Positions 44,951 to 53,715 of a stretch of DNA of 64,000 nucleotides are shown piece by piece. Positions within the stretch are counted from its first letter, which is position 1. Each line of letters starts with the position of its first letter. Below the pieces are notes generated by a model that had not been told where the DNA came from, did no database searches, and saw only the letters and a list, made by a program, of their open reading frames with translations. The stretch is from contig CANMFP010000002.1 in assembly GCA_947497265.1 (NCBI GenBank), positions 558,001 through 622,000 of the forward strand, written 5' to 3'. The translations under genes and the position numbers were made by a program. This DNA is from an uncultured Isoptericola sp. (GTDB lineage Bacteria; Actinomycetota; Actinomycetes; Actinomycetales; Cellulomonadaceae).

Positions 44951-46636
44951 TCAGGGCGCGAGCGGGCCGCCGACGGCCGGGGACCCCGAGGGTGAGCTCG
45001 TCCCGGACGGCTCGCCCTCCGGCGTCGGCGAAACGGGCGTGGTCGTGTCGTCCAGCTCGCCGACCGGCGGCACGACGGCGGGCATCGGCACGCGGTCGTA
45101 GACCGTCGCCTGGCCGGTCGGCGTGACCGCGATCACCTGGCTGTCCAACCACTGACGGGCCTCCCGGTCGAACCGCAGCAGGGTCATCTCGGCCGTGCCA
45201 CGCAACGGGCCCACGGTGGGCTGCCCGGACGCGGCACCGGCGGTGCTGGCCGAGACGTGCCGGAGCCCGCGGCCCACCTGCTCCGGGCCGGAGCGCCGGT
45301 GGGTGTGCCCGGAGACCTGCAGCGGGACGCACCCGGACTCGAGGGCGGGCAGGCCGATCACCGGGGTGTGGACGAGGAGCAGGTCCACGTCGTCCTCGCA
45401 CGCCGTCACGGCCAGCTCGGCGGCCTGCTCGTCCGGCAGCTGCTCACGGGCCGCCCGCGTCCCCTCCCCGACCCGGGTCTCGAGGACGTCGCGGTCACCG
45501 AGCACGCGGACGCCGGCGATCTCGACGACGCTGCCGTCGAGCACGACCTGGCCGTGGGCGGCCTCCTGCTCGGACGTCAGGACCGAGTCGTGGTTGCCGT
45601 CGGCGACGACCATCTCGACGCCGTCGGGCACGGCAGAGGCGAACGCGTCCACGCAGACCTTCTCGACGGCGGTGCCGTTCATGGTGGTGTCGCCGGCGTT
45701 GAGCACCACCTCGGCGCCCGAGCGCTGGACTGCCTCCTCGATCACCGTCGACATGCCGGTGTTGCAGTGCAGGTCCGACACGACGAGCATCGACACGACG
45801 TCCTCGCCGTCGTCCCCCGCCACGGCTTCGTCCGCACCGTCGTCCAGCTGCTCGGCCAGGCTCGTCCGGACGGCGTGCCGGATCTCCCACGCGTTCCACG
45901 CGCTGCCCAGGTCGTCACGCGCCGCCTCGTAGAACGCCTCGTTCTCGTCGTACAGCTCGACGAGCTGGCCGCCGTACGTGTCGATCACACCGGCGAGACG
46001 GCCCGTGATGCGCGCGCCCTCCAGCGCGGTGCCCTCGAAGACGACCGAGGCGGGCCGGCCGGAGCGAGGTACGCCGACGTCGGCCGAGACGAGCGACATG
46101 CCGATGAACGTCACCACCAGGACCCCGGCCGTGATCTGCCACGTCCGCGGCGCGAGGACGCGCGCGAGCTCACGCCGTCGCGAGCCGCCGAGCAGCGCCC
46201 GGACGCCCCAGCCGACCAGGCCGACCGCGGCCAGCGCGAGCAGCGCACGGCGCGCCGCGTCGGTGAGCAGCGCCGCGGTCACGGCGTCGACCGTCACCTG
46301 GGGGCTGTCGTAGAACTGCAGGTAGCTGTCGAGGTCGCCCACGAGCCGGTCGAGCGTCGACGACGCGCCCACGGCCGAGAGATCGGCGGGGATCTCCTTG
46401 ACGGTGATGTCGACCCCGAGCCCGAGCGGCAGCGGCGAGTCGATCTCGAGCGTGCCGAGCGGCCCGAGGTCCACCACGACGAGCCCGTCGGTGTCCACCG
46501 CGTAGTCGGCCTCATGGGGCCCGAGGCTCAGCGTCGCCGTCGCGGTCGTCACCCCGAGACCGACGCAGAGGACGACGGCGGCGAGGGCGGCGAGCGCCCA
46601 GCGCAGCCAGCGGGGCGGAATGGGTCTGTCGCGCAT
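44951..46636 (-). CDS. Membrane-anchored metallophosphoesterase
   Basis: 561 residues. The N-terminal half holds two or three membrane helices: one near the N-terminus (LRWALAALAAVVLCVGLGV) and two around residues 130-190. The C-terminal extracytoplasmic domain (~260-520) is a calcineurin-type metallophosphoesterase: SDLHCN (~270), NAGDTTMNG (~300), VVADGNHDS (~330), and VSGHTHRR (~435). A Pro/Ser/Thr-rich tail follows. Known relatives with this two-part layout are envelope phosphodiesterases of unknown substrate. No ribosome binding site stands out; the ATG lies 49 nt downstream of the MFS stop on the same strand. Confidence 0.8.
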   Translation of the reverse strand: MRDRPIPPRWLRWALAALAAVVLCVGLGVTTATATLSLGPHEADYAVDTDGLVVVDLGPLGTLEIDSPLPLGLGVDITVKEIPADLSAVGASSTLDRLVGDLDSYLQFYDSPQVTVDAVTAALLTDAARRALLALAAVGLVGWGVRALLGGSRRRELARVLAPRTWQITAGVLVVTFIGMSLVSADVGVPRSGRPASVVFEGTALEGARITGRLAGVIDTYGGQLVELYDENEAFYEAARDDLGSAWNAWEIRHAVRTSLAEQLDDGADEAVAGDDGEDVVSMLVVSDLHCNTGMSTVIEEAVQRSGAEVVLNAGDTTMNGTAVEKVCVDAFASAVPDGVEMVVADGNHDSVLTSEQEAAHGQVVLDGSVVEIAGVRVLGDRDVLETRVGEGTRAAREQLPDEQAAELAVTACEDDVDLLLVHTPVIGLPALESGCVPLQVSGHTHRRSGPEQVGRGLRHVSASTAGAASGQPTVGPLRGTAEMTLLRFDREARQWLDSQVIAVTPTGQATVYDRVPMPAVVPPVGELDDTTTPVSPTPEGEPSGTSSPSGSPAVGGPLAP

Positions 46637-46685
46637 GGTGGACCAACGATCACCGACGAAGCGGCCCGCTCACAACCCGGCGCGC

Positions 46686-48215
46686 TCAGCGGCGCTGGTC
46701 TCGTAGCGTGAGCAACGCGACACCGGCTGCGACGAGCATCAGCACGACGCCGATCGCCGCCGTGAGCCCCACCCCGCCGGCGAACGCCTGCTGGGCCGAC
46801 TCGACGAGCGCCCGGGCCGTCGCCGCCGGCAGCCCCGCCGCCACCTCGGCTGCGCCCCCGAGGGTCTGGGTGGCCGCCGCGGCGTCCGACGCCGGCACCT
46901 CGGCGGGCACCACCACGGACGCGGCGTAGCTCGCCGTCAGGATGCTGCCGAGCACGGCGGTGCCCAGGACGGCGCCGAGCTCGTACGCGGTCTCGGAGAT
47001 CGCCGAGGCGGCACCGGCCTTCGCGGCCGGCACGCTGGAGACGATGAGGTCGTTGCTCACCGTCTCGGCGGCACCGATCCCCAGCGAGAGCACGACGAAG
47101 GCGACGACCAGCGGGGCGAGCAGTCCCGATCCCCCGAAGAGGGCGACCAGCAGGTAGCCGAGCGACGAGACGAGCAGTGCCGTCGCCACGACGCGCTGCG
47201 CCGGGAGCCGCCGCACGATGCGCACCACGCTCAGGCCCGCGACGACCATGGCGACCGTGCCGGGCAGGAGCGCCAGCCCTGCCTCGACCGGGGCGAGCCC
47301 GTGCACCATCTGCAGGTCCTGGGAGACGAAGAACAGGAAGCCCACCAGCGAGAACACGCTGAGCAGGTTGACCACGACGCCGCCGCTGAACGCCGGGATC
47401 CGGAACAGCCGGACGTCGAGCATCGGCACCGGCCGGCGCAGCTGGCGGTGCACGAAGAGGATGCCGCTCACGACGCCGACCGTCACCGCGGCGAGCGCGG
47501 TCGCCGTGACGCCGTCGGCGGCGACCTTCTTGACCGACCAGACGAGCGGGGTCATGGTGACCATGGCCAGGGCCACGGAGACGAGGTCGAGCGGGCCGGG
47601 CTCCGGATCCTTCGACTCGGGCAGCACGGCAGGCGCGAGCAGGAGGAAGACGACCAGCACGGGAACGGCCAGGAGGAAGACGGAGCCCCACCAGAAGTGC
47701 TGGAGCAGCAGCCCGCCCACGATGGGACCCAGAGCGCTGCCGGCCGCCCACCCCGTGGCCCAGATCGCGATCGCCAGCCGCCGCTCCTCCCGGTCGACGA
47801 ACACGTTGCGCAGGAGCGAGAGCGTCGAGGGCATGAGCATCGCCCCGAAGAACCCGAGAGCAGCACGGGTGGCCACGAGCATGTCGGCGGTCGGCGCGAA
47901 GGCGGCGACGGCGGAGACCACGGCGAAGCCGATCGACCCGACGAGGAGCAGCCGCCGGCGGCCGACGCGGTCGGCCAGGGATCCCATCGGCACGAGGAGG
48001 CCGGCGAGGACGAGCGGGTAGACGTCCACGACCCACAGGAGCTGCGTGCCGGTGGGCCGCAGGTCTGCCGAGATCTGCGGCAGGGCAAAGCTGAGGACGG
48101 TGTTGTCCACGGACACGAGCAGCACCGGCAGCATCAGTGCGACGAGAGCGATCCAGCGACGGTCGCGGAGCGCGGGTGCCGAGGGCTGCGGTGTCGTCAC
48201 CGAGATGGTGGTCAC
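46686..48215 (-). CDS. MFS drug exporter, DHA2-type (14 TM)
   Basis: 509 residues, 14 predicted helices. The DHA2 signature LMLPVLLVSVDNTVLSFALPQISADL is in helix 1, motif A-like LADRVGRRRLLL between helices 2 and 3, and motif C GSALGPIVGGLLLQHFWW follows. This is the EmrB/QacA class of proton-coupled exporters. GTG 48215 follows GAGAGGAA. It is divergent from a TetR gene, and the perfect operator between them (48268-48289) overlaps its promoter: a classic drug-inducible exporter arrangement. Substrate unknown. Confidence 0.88.
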   Translation of the reverse strand: MTTISVTTPQPSAPALRDRRWIALVALMLPVLLVSVDNTVLSFALPQISADLRPTGTQLLWVVDVYPLVLAGLLVPMGSLADRVGRRRLLLVGSIGFAVVSAVAAFAPTADMLVATRAALGFFGAMLMPSTLSLLRNVFVDREERRLAIAIWATGWAAGSALGPIVGGLLLQHFWWGSVFLLAVPVLVVFLLLAPAVLPESKDPEPGPLDLVSVALAMVTMTPLVWSVKKVAADGVTATALAAVTVGVVSGILFVHRQLRRPVPMLDVRLFRIPAFSGGVVVNLLSVFSLVGFLFFVSQDLQMVHGLAPVEAGLALLPGTVAMVVAGLSVVRIVRRLPAQRVVATALLVSSLGYLLVALFGGSGLLAPLVVAFVVLSLGIGAAETVSNDLIVSSVPAAKAGAASAISETAYELGAVLGTAVLGSILTASYAASVVVPAEVPASDAAAATQTLGGAAEVAAGLPAATARALVESAQQAFAGGVGLTAAIGVVLMLVAAGVALLTLRDQRR

Positions 48216-48267
48216 GACGTTCCTCTCACGACGAGCGGCGGCCAGGGCGACGCCGCGCGCCGATCTT

Positions 48268-48289
48268 CTGTACCGTCCAGACGGTACAG
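48268..48289. promoter_or_regulatory. TetR operator between exporter and regulator
   Basis: CTGTACCGTC-CA-GACGGTACAG: a perfect 10-bp inverted repeat with a 2-nt centre in the 102-bp divergent spacer. TACAGA (minus strand, overlapping the operator) is a plausible exporter -10. The TetR protein at 48318 should bind here and repress both genes. Confidence 0.8.
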
Positions 48290-48317
48290 TAACGCTTGGC
48301 CCGCTACCCTGACAACC

Positions 48318-48857
48318 ATGCCTCCCGCCCCCGCCGCACGAGCCAAGGTCCTGCACGCCTTCGCCGAGCTCCTCGTCACCTCGGGCGAGCGGTCCGCCAC
48401 CCTCGACGCGGTCGCGGAGCGCGCCGGCGTCTCCAAGGGCGGCCTGCTGTACCACTTCCCCACCCGGGACGCGCTGGTCGACGGGCTCGTGGACCACCTG
48501 CACGCCCTCATCGCCGCCGACGTGGCCGTCATGACGTCCGCACCCGAGGGGCCCGTGGCCTACCTGCTGCGGAGCTCACTGGAGACGGGCGGCGAGCTCG
48601 ACCTCGCGTTCCGCGGCGTGTCCCAGCTCGCGCAGGGATCCGCACCGCACGCCCGCACCGCGCTCGACACGGCGCACGACACCTGGACCCGGGCCGTCAC
48701 GACCCAGGTCGAGGACGCGCCGACCGCGCACGCGATCATGCTGATCAGCGACGGTCTCTACCACCGCAGCTCGATCGGGGCGCAGTCGCCCGACCTGGAC
48801 GAGCTCCTGCAGATCGTCGATCGGCTCGTCGCGACCCAGCCCACCCGCACCGGCTGA
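48318..48857 (+). CDS. TetR-family repressor
   Basis: 179 residues. N-terminal helix-turn-helix: RAKVLHAFAELLVTSGERSATLDAVAERAGVSKGGLLYHFPTRDALVDGL (standard TetR_N). The C-terminal ligand-binding domain resembles TetR_C with YLLRSSLETGGELDLAFRGVSQLA. ATG 48318 follows TACCCT by 7 nt (leaderless). Divergent from an MFS exporter, with the operator in the shared spacer, so the likely target and its own gene are clear; the inducer is not. Confidence 0.9.
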   Translation: MPPAPAARAKVLHAFAELLVTSGERSATLDAVAERAGVSKGGLLYHFPTRDALVDGLVDHLHALIAADVAVMTSAPEGPVAYLLRSSLETGGELDLAFRGVSQLAQGSAPHARTALDTAHDTWTRAVTTQVEDAPTAHAIMLISDGLYHRSSIGAQSPDLDELLQIVDRLVATQPTRTG

Positions 48858-48881
48858 GGTGGGGCGCTCCCGCCCGGCGGG

Positions 48882-49733
48882 TCAGCCGGTCTTGCGTTGG
48901 GACGACTTCGAGGACTTCGACGACTTCGACGACGAACCGGACTTCGACGACGACCTCGACGACTCGACGGACCGCTTCAGCGCCTCCATGAGGTCCACGA
49001 CCTCCGCACCCTCGCCCTCCTCCTTGGCGCCGAAGGTCTCGGCCGGGTCGAGGGTGTCGCCCTTCTCGATCTTGGCCTCGATGAGCTGGCGCAGCTGAGC
49101 CTGGTACTCGTCGGTGTAGTCCTCGGGCGTGAAGTCGGACTCGTAGCTCGACACCAGCTGGGCGGACATCGCCAGCTCCTTGTCCGAGACAGAGGTCGAG
49201 CCGTCCAGGGACGGGAACTCGGCCTCCCGGATCTCGTCGGCCCACAGCAGCGTCTGCAGAGTGAGGACCTCCTCGCGCACCCGCAGCGCGGCCAGGCGGG
49301 TGCGCTGGCGCAGCGCGAACTTCACGATCGCGGTCCGGTCCGTCTCCTCGAGCGTGCGCCGCAGGAGCACGTACGCCTTCGGGCTCTTGGAGTCCGGCTC
49401 GAGGTAGTAGGTGCGGTCCAGCAGCACGGGGTCGACCTGGTCGCTCGGCACGAACTCCACGACCTCGATCTCGCGGTTGGTCTCGGCCGGCAGCGCGGCG
49501 AAGTCGTCCTTCGTCAGCACCACCATGCGCTCGCCGTCGTCGTAGGCCTTGTCGATGTGCTCGTAGGGCACCGTCTCGCCGTCGAGCTCGCAGACGCGCC
49601 GATAGCGGATCCGGCCGCCGTCGGCGTCGTGCACCTGGTGCAGCGAGACGTCATGGTCGGACGTCGCGCTGTACAGCTTCACCGGGACGTTGACGAGACC
49701 GAACGTCACCGCACCCTTCCAGATGGCCCTCAT
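48882..49733 (-). CDS. ku: Ku protein, bacterial NHEJ
   Basis: 283 residues. The Ku core (1-~250) has MRAIWKGAVTFGLVNVPVKLYSAT, VHDADGGRIRYRRVCE, EIEVVEFVPSDQVDP and TYYLEPD, then a C-terminal extension of Ser/Lys repeats (SSKSGSSSKSSKSSKSSQRK) replacing the basic tail that recruits LigD. Homodimeric Ku binds DNA ends and recruits LigD, found 5.6 kb away on the other strand. ATG 49733 follows GACCAT by about 6 nt. The Ser/Lys tail is a coding repeat, not a DNA tandem array. Confidence 0.95.
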   Translation of the reverse strand: MRAIWKGAVTFGLVNVPVKLYSATSDHDVSLHQVHDADGGRIRYRRVCELDGETVPYEHIDKAYDDGERMVVLTKDDFAALPAETNREIEVVEFVPSDQVDPVLLDRTYYLEPDSKSPKAYVLLRRTLEETDRTAIVKFALRQRTRLAALRVREEVLTLQTLLWADEIREAEFPSLDGSTSVSDKELAMSAQLVSSYESDFTPEDYTDEYQAQLRQLIEAKIEKGDTLDPAETFGAKEEGEGAEVVDLMEALKRSVESSRSSSKSGSSSKSSKSSKSSQRKTG

Positions 49734-49779
49734 GACCCCATGGTCACGCGCAACGCGCGTGCGCGCAGCACGTCGCGGG

Positions 49780-50010
49780 TCAGCCGCCGTTCCCCAGGAC
49801 GCCGAGCACCCCCACGACCCCGACCAGGAGGGCGAGGGCGACCGAGACGCCGACGAGGACCGCGTGCACGGTGTAGAAGCGCGTGGGCCGCCCGGCCTCG
49901 TCGCGGGCGCGCGGGTCCTTCGTCACGCGGCGCCAGAACTGGGGCCAGACCACGAGGTTCCACACGGCGGCGAGGATCAGGACGAGGGACCACACGACAG
50001 GGAGCTGCAC
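49780..50010 (-). CDS. SCO4848-family small membrane protein
   Basis: 76 residues with two hydrophobic helices: VVWSLVLILAAVWNLVVWPQFWRRV and VHAVLVGVSVALALLVGVVGVLGVL, joined by KDPRARDEAGRPTRFYT. This matches the SCO4848 family of actinobacterial membrane proteins of unknown function. GTG 50010 begins QLPVVWSLVLI; GGGGGC lies upstream. Convergent with nothing: it is followed by ku on the same strand after 46 nt. Function unknown. Confidence 0.72.
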   Translation of the reverse strand: MQLPVVWSLVLILAAVWNLVVWPQFWRRVTKDPRARDEAGRPTRFYTVHAVLVGVSVALALLVGVVGVLGVLGNGG

Positions 50011-50031
50011 GCCCCCGAGTATCCCACCGGG

Positions 50032-50047
50032 TGAGACAACGCTTTCC
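50032..50047. promoter_or_regulatory. LacI-type half-palindrome before the ricin/beta-helix gene
   Basis: TGAGACAACGCTTTCC contains the AACGCTT core seen in LacI-family operators and overlaps a possible -35 (TTTCCC, 50043-50048) that is 18 nt upstream of TACGTT (50067-50072). It resembles the box before the GH9 gene (TGAGAGCGCTTCC) in outline. Weak evidence. Confidence 0.35.
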
Positions 50048-50134
50048 CTCGGCGACGGAACCGCTGTACGTTCATCGATGTAGAGCCGCGGCGAGGGGGC
50101 CGCCCGGCACGCCATCGATGCAAAGGAGCACGAC

Positions 50135-51766
50135 GTGCGAACGATCGCTTTCCCGAGCACCACCCCGTGGCGGACCAGCAGGCGCCTGCTGGCGTCGCTG
50201 GTCGCCCTGATCATCGCCGCGGCGACGCTGACCGTCGCCGGAGCGCCCGCGGCCCGGGCCGCCACGATCGACACCGGCACCGAGTACGTGCTGGTCAACC
50301 GGCACAGCGGCCTCGTCGCCGACGTGCTCGACGCCTCCACCGAGAACGGCGCCGAGATCATCCAGTGGCACCGCACCGACGCGGCCTGGCAACGGTGGCA
50401 CTTCGTCGACGCCGGCTCCGGCTACTACCGCATCGTCTCCGTCCACTCCGGCAAGGCCCTCGACGTCTGGGAGAAGTCCACGGCCGACGGCGCCGAGATC
50501 CGTCAGTACACCGACACCGGGGGCGCCAACCAGCAGTGGCGGCCGGTCGACACCGACGGCGGCGTCCAGCTCGTCAACCGCAACAGCGGCAAGGCGCTCG
50601 AGGTGTGGGAGTGGTCCACCACCCCGGCGGACCGGCTCAGCCAGTACACGTCGCTCGGCGGCGCCAACCAGGTCTGGGACCTCGTCCCGGTCGGCGACGA
50701 GCCGGGGAGCACCGAGTGCGGCAGCGGGAGCTTCACCACCGAGGCCGTCCGTTCCGGCTCCACCTGGACCGCGCACCGCGGCGGGACGACGCTCTACTCC
50801 GGCTCCGACATGGCCTCGGCCGTCCGTGCCGCCGTCGGCGGGCTCACCGCCGGCCGCACGACCCAGGAGCGCGTCGTCGTGCGCGGCTCCGGCTCGATGT
50901 CCGCCTCCAGCTCGATCGACCTGCCGAGCCACACCTCCCTCGAGGTCTGCGGCACGATCGACGTGACGGGCTCGGCCAGCGGGAACAACGCCCCGATCCG
51001 CATCCGCCACGCCCGCGACGTGTCGGTCCCCCACCTCAGCCTCACCGGCGCCCCGTACTTCGGGGTCTGGGTACGCACGTCCTCCGACGTGCATCTCGGC
51101 CAGATCGACCTGCGGCTGTCCGGCGGCCTCGGCATCCGCATCGACTCCCGGGACGACGATGCCGTCCGCGAGGCGCGGAACATCCGGATCGACGACGTCT
51201 ACGTCTCCGGCACGAATAACCACGGGGTCGAGACCTACGGCGTCGACGGCCTGACCATCGGGACCGTCACCGCCCGGAACACCGGGTACTCCGGCCTGCT
51301 CCTCAACGACACGGTCAACGCCACGGTCGGGAAGGTCGACGCTCAGGGCGCGGGCACCGGGACCGGCTATGCCGCGTTCCGCATGGCCAACCGCAACGGG
51401 TCCGTCGGTGGCTCCTACCCGACCAACATCCGGGTCGGTGAGGTCGTCGCCCGCGGCGGTGGGCGCGGCATCTTCTGCGTCTCGGAGTCGGGCGGAGCGG
51501 TGATCGAGCGTGTCGACATCGCCGACACCGGGTCCAACGCGATCCTCGTCGAGAACTGCTACAACGTGGCGATCGCGTCCCAGGGGGGCACGGTCTCCGG
51601 TCCGGGAGACATCCGCATCGCCGCCCGCTCGGAGTTCGCGAACACCCGCGACGTCACCTTCGCGAACCTCTCCCTGCACGGCACGTCGATCCGTGAGTCG
51701 CCCTGCGGGGACAACACCCGGCTGACGAACATCACCTGGAACGACAGCAGCAACCAGACCTGCTGA
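50135..51766 (+). CDS. Secreted ricin-type lectin plus right-handed beta-helix protein
   Basis: 543 residues. Signal peptide (Arg-rich, then LLASLVALIIAAATLTVAGAPAARA, to ~43), a RicinB-lectin domain (~45-185) with three QxW-type repeats (SGKALDVWEKSTADGAEIRQY, ANQQW, SGKALEVWEWST), then a right-handed parallel beta-helix (~200-543) with repeated NIRIDDVYVSG- and LTIGTVTARNTG-like rungs. The lectin should bind sugar polymers; the helix resembles pectate-lyase/polygalacturonase folds, but no catalytic triad can be pointed out by eye. GTG 50135 follows AAAGGAG. Substrate unknown; probably a secreted polysaccharide-active enzyme. A 72-nt hairpin follows it. Confidence 0.82.
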   Translation: MRTIAFPSTTPWRTSRRLLASLVALIIAAATLTVAGAPAARAATIDTGTEYVLVNRHSGLVADVLDASTENGAEIIQWHRTDAAWQRWHFVDAGSGYYRIVSVHSGKALDVWEKSTADGAEIRQYTDTGGANQQWRPVDTDGGVQLVNRNSGKALEVWEWSTTPADRLSQYTSLGGANQVWDLVPVGDEPGSTECGSGSFTTEAVRSGSTWTAHRGGTTLYSGSDMASAVRAAVGGLTAGRTTQERVVVRGSGSMSASSSIDLPSHTSLEVCGTIDVTGSASGNNAPIRIRHARDVSVPHLSLTGAPYFGVWVRTSSDVHLGQIDLRLSGGLGIRIDSRDDDAVREARNIRIDDVYVSGTNNHGVETYGVDGLTIGTVTARNTGYSGLLLNDTVNATVGKVDAQGAGTGTGYAAFRMANRNGSVGGSYPTNIRVGEVVARGGGRGIFCVSESGGAVIERVDIADTGSNAILVENCYNVAIASQGGTVSGPGDIRIAARSEFANTRDVTFANLSLHGTSIRESPCGDNTRLTNITWNDSSNQTC

Positions 51767-51771
51767 GCAGG

Positions 51772-51843
51772 GTTGTGGGCGGGAAATCTGGCGCCGACAT
51801 CCGTACCAACCAGGCATATCGGGCCAGATTTCCCGCCCACAAC
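51772..51843. repeat. 72-nt near-perfect hairpin between convergent genes
   Basis: Bases 51772-51792 are exactly complementary to 51823-51843 (21 bp: GTTGTGGGCGGGAAA... and its mirror), and the loop sides CCGACAT / ATATCGG extend the pairing with one mismatch after a bulged G. It begins 6 nt after the stop of the ricin/beta-helix gene and ends 16 nt before the response-regulator stop, so a bidirectional terminator is possible, but the stem is far longer than the other terminators here. Confidence 0.7.
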
Positions 51844-51859
51844 ACAGCTTGCTTGCGTC

Positions 51860-52543
51860 TCAACCGAGCAAGCCGTGGTGCAGCGCGCGCAGCACCGCCT
51901 TGGTCCGGTCGGTCGTGTCCAGCTTGAGCAGCACCGCCGAGACGTGGTTCTTCACCGTGCCGGGCGCCAGGTGGAGCACGTCGGCGATCACCCGGTTGGT
52001 GCAGCCCTCTGCCATCAGCCGCAGCACCTGCGTCTCACGCTCGGTCAGCGGCTGGACGAACGCCTCCCGCAACCCGGGCGCGACCTCCGGCACGGCACCC
52101 GACCCCAGCGCCCGGACCAGGCGGGCCGTCACCGACGGCTGGACATGGGTGCCGCCGTCGGCCAGCGTGCGGACCGCGCCCGCGAGCTGTTCGACCGTCA
52201 CGTCCTTGAGCAGGTAGCCCTGAGCGCCCGCTCGCAGCGCCGCCAGCACGAGCTCGTCGTCGTCGAACGTGGTCAGCACCAGCACCGGCACGTCCAGCCG
52301 ACGACGGCGGAGCTCGCCCAACGCCCACAGCCCGTCGGTGCCGGGCATGCGCAGGTCGAGGAGCACCACGTCAGGATCGTGCTCGACCACGGCCGAGACC
52401 CCGGAGCCGCCGTCGTCCGCCTCCGCGACCACCTCCACCCCGCCCGCGATCTCCAGCAGGCTGCGGATGCCGTGGCGCACGAGTGTCTGATCGTCCACCA
52501 GCACCACCCGCGTCGCGGGTGACCCGCCGCCCGCGACGCTCAC
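51860..52543 (-). CDS. NarL/FixJ-type response regulator
   Basis: 227 residues. REC domain: VVLVDDQTLVRHGI (acidic pocket), the phosphoacceptor D in VVLLDLRMPGTDG (~60) and LKDVTVEQLAGAVRTL (Lys). C-terminal LuxR helix-turn-helix: LTERETQVLRLMAEGCTNRVIADVLHLAPGTVKNHVSAV. GTG 52543 overlaps the histidine-kinase stop (GTGA), so the pair is coupled. Its target is probably the ABC exporter on the opposite strand, through an inverted repeat in the divergent spacer (53716-53754). Confidence 0.92.
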   Translation of the reverse strand: MSVAGGGSPATRVVLVDDQTLVRHGIRSLLEIAGGVEVVAEADDGGSGVSAVVEHDPDVVLLDLRMPGTDGLWALGELRRRRLDVPVLVLTTFDDDELVLAALRAGAQGYLLKDVTVEQLAGAVRTLADGGTHVQPSVTARLVRALGSGAVPEVAPGLREAFVQPLTERETQVLRLMAEGCTNRVIADVLHLAPGTVKNHVSAVLLKLDTTDRTKAVLRALHHGLLG

Positions 52544-53679
52544 GAGAGCACCCGCTGCGGCATCGCGACCTCGAGACGGAACCCGCGTCCGCCGGCGTAC
52601 CGCACGCTGCCGCCCAGCGCCTCCGTGCGCTCGACGATCCCCCGCAACCCGTTGCCCGGCGTCACCCGGCCCGCGCCGTAGCCGTCGTCCTGCGCCACGA
52701 ACGTCAGCATGCCGTTCGCGACGCCGACCTCGAACGTCAGCTGCGTCACCTCCTCCGCGTGCCGTACGGCGTTCGTCGCGGCCTCCTGGGCCACCCGGAC
52801 CAGCGCTGCGGTCTGCTCCTCGTCCGCGGAGACGTCGTCGGCGACGGACACCACCACCCGGGGGTGCGGTACCGCGTCAGCCACCGCACCGAGCGCCTCG
52901 CGCAGGTCGGGTGCCCGACGGCGCAGCTCGCCCACCGTCGTCCGCACGTCACCCAACAGCTCGCGCGCCATGCTCCGCGCACGCTCCACGTGCTCGGTCT
53001 GCGCGGCACCCGTGCGGTGGGTCGCCGACTCCAGCTCCAGCGTGAGCACGGTGAGCTGGTGGCCGAGCAGGTCGTGCAGCTCGCGCGCGATCCGCAGCCG
53101 CTCCGAGGCGCGGCTCGTCTCGTCGCGCAGCACGGTGGCTGCGGCGAGGTCGGTGTGCGCCACGGACAGCTCGGTGCGCAGCCGCTGCTCGCGCTGCAGG
53201 ACGGCGCTGACCAGTGCCGACGCGACCTGGAGCAGCAGGTACAGCCCGGCGCTCAGCACGATCTCCACCACCGGCACCTCGCTGTCCCGCAGCCGGGCGC
53301 CCAGCACCAAGCCGACCACCAGGACTGCGGTGTTGACGACGATGACCACCGCGGTGGCCCGCCACGACACCAGGTAGGTGCTCAGCGCCGCGCCGAACAC
53401 GAGCAGGATCGGCAACCACCCGGCGCCCGGGATGCCGATGATGAGGACGCCGGCCAGCGCCGTCTGCGCGGCGACGCCGGCGACCGTACGGCGAGCGCCC
53501 GACGGCTGCATCATCACCCAGACAGTCACCGACAGGTAGCACACGGCCGCGACCCACCAGGTCCACACCGGGATGAGGTATGCCGGGCTCTCCACGGCGA
53601 GCGGGACGATCAGCACGACGGTGAAGCACACCGCCAGCACGGTCAGGCCTGAGACGGTCTCGGCTCCGGGGCGTCGCAC
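52540..53679 (-). CDS. Sensor histidine kinase (HisKA_3 type)
   Basis: 379 residues. Four or five membrane helices in the first ~150 residues, then a coiled-coil linker, the HisKA_3 H-box ERLRIARELHDLLGHQLTVLTLELE (His ~205), the N-box AATNAVRHAEEVTQ and a G-box PGNGLRGIVERTEALGGSV. It forms a DesK/NarX-like two-component system with the response regulator. GTG 53679 follows TAGCGT by 6 nt (leaderless). Divergent from an ABC-2-type exporter; this arrangement is common for membrane- or drug-stress-sensing systems in actinobacteria. Confidence 0.92.
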   Translation of the reverse strand: MRRPGAETVSGLTVLAVCFTVVLIVPLAVESPAYLIPVWTWWVAAVCYLSVTVWVMMQPSGARRTVAGVAAQTALAGVLIIGIPGAGWLPILLVFGAALSTYLVSWRATAVVIVVNTAVLVVGLVLGARLRDSEVPVVEIVLSAGLYLLLQVASALVSAVLQREQRLRTELSVAHTDLAAATVLRDETSRASERLRIARELHDLLGHQLTVLTLELESATHRTGAAQTEHVERARSMARELLGDVRTTVGELRRRAPDLREALGAVADAVPHPRVVVSVADDVSADEEQTAALVRVAQEAATNAVRHAEEVTQLTFEVGVANGMLTFVAQDDGYGAGRVTPGNGLRGIVERTEALGGSVRYAGGRGFRLEVAMPQRVLS

Positions 53680-53715
53680 GGTTCCACGCTACGGCAGGTC
53701 GACGACGTGCGGCGG

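Noticed and set aside
48890-48990. A GAC/TCG-rich tandem repeat at the 3' end of ku
   Set aside because: It encodes the Ser/Lys tail of Ku in frame and is best explained as coding low complexity.
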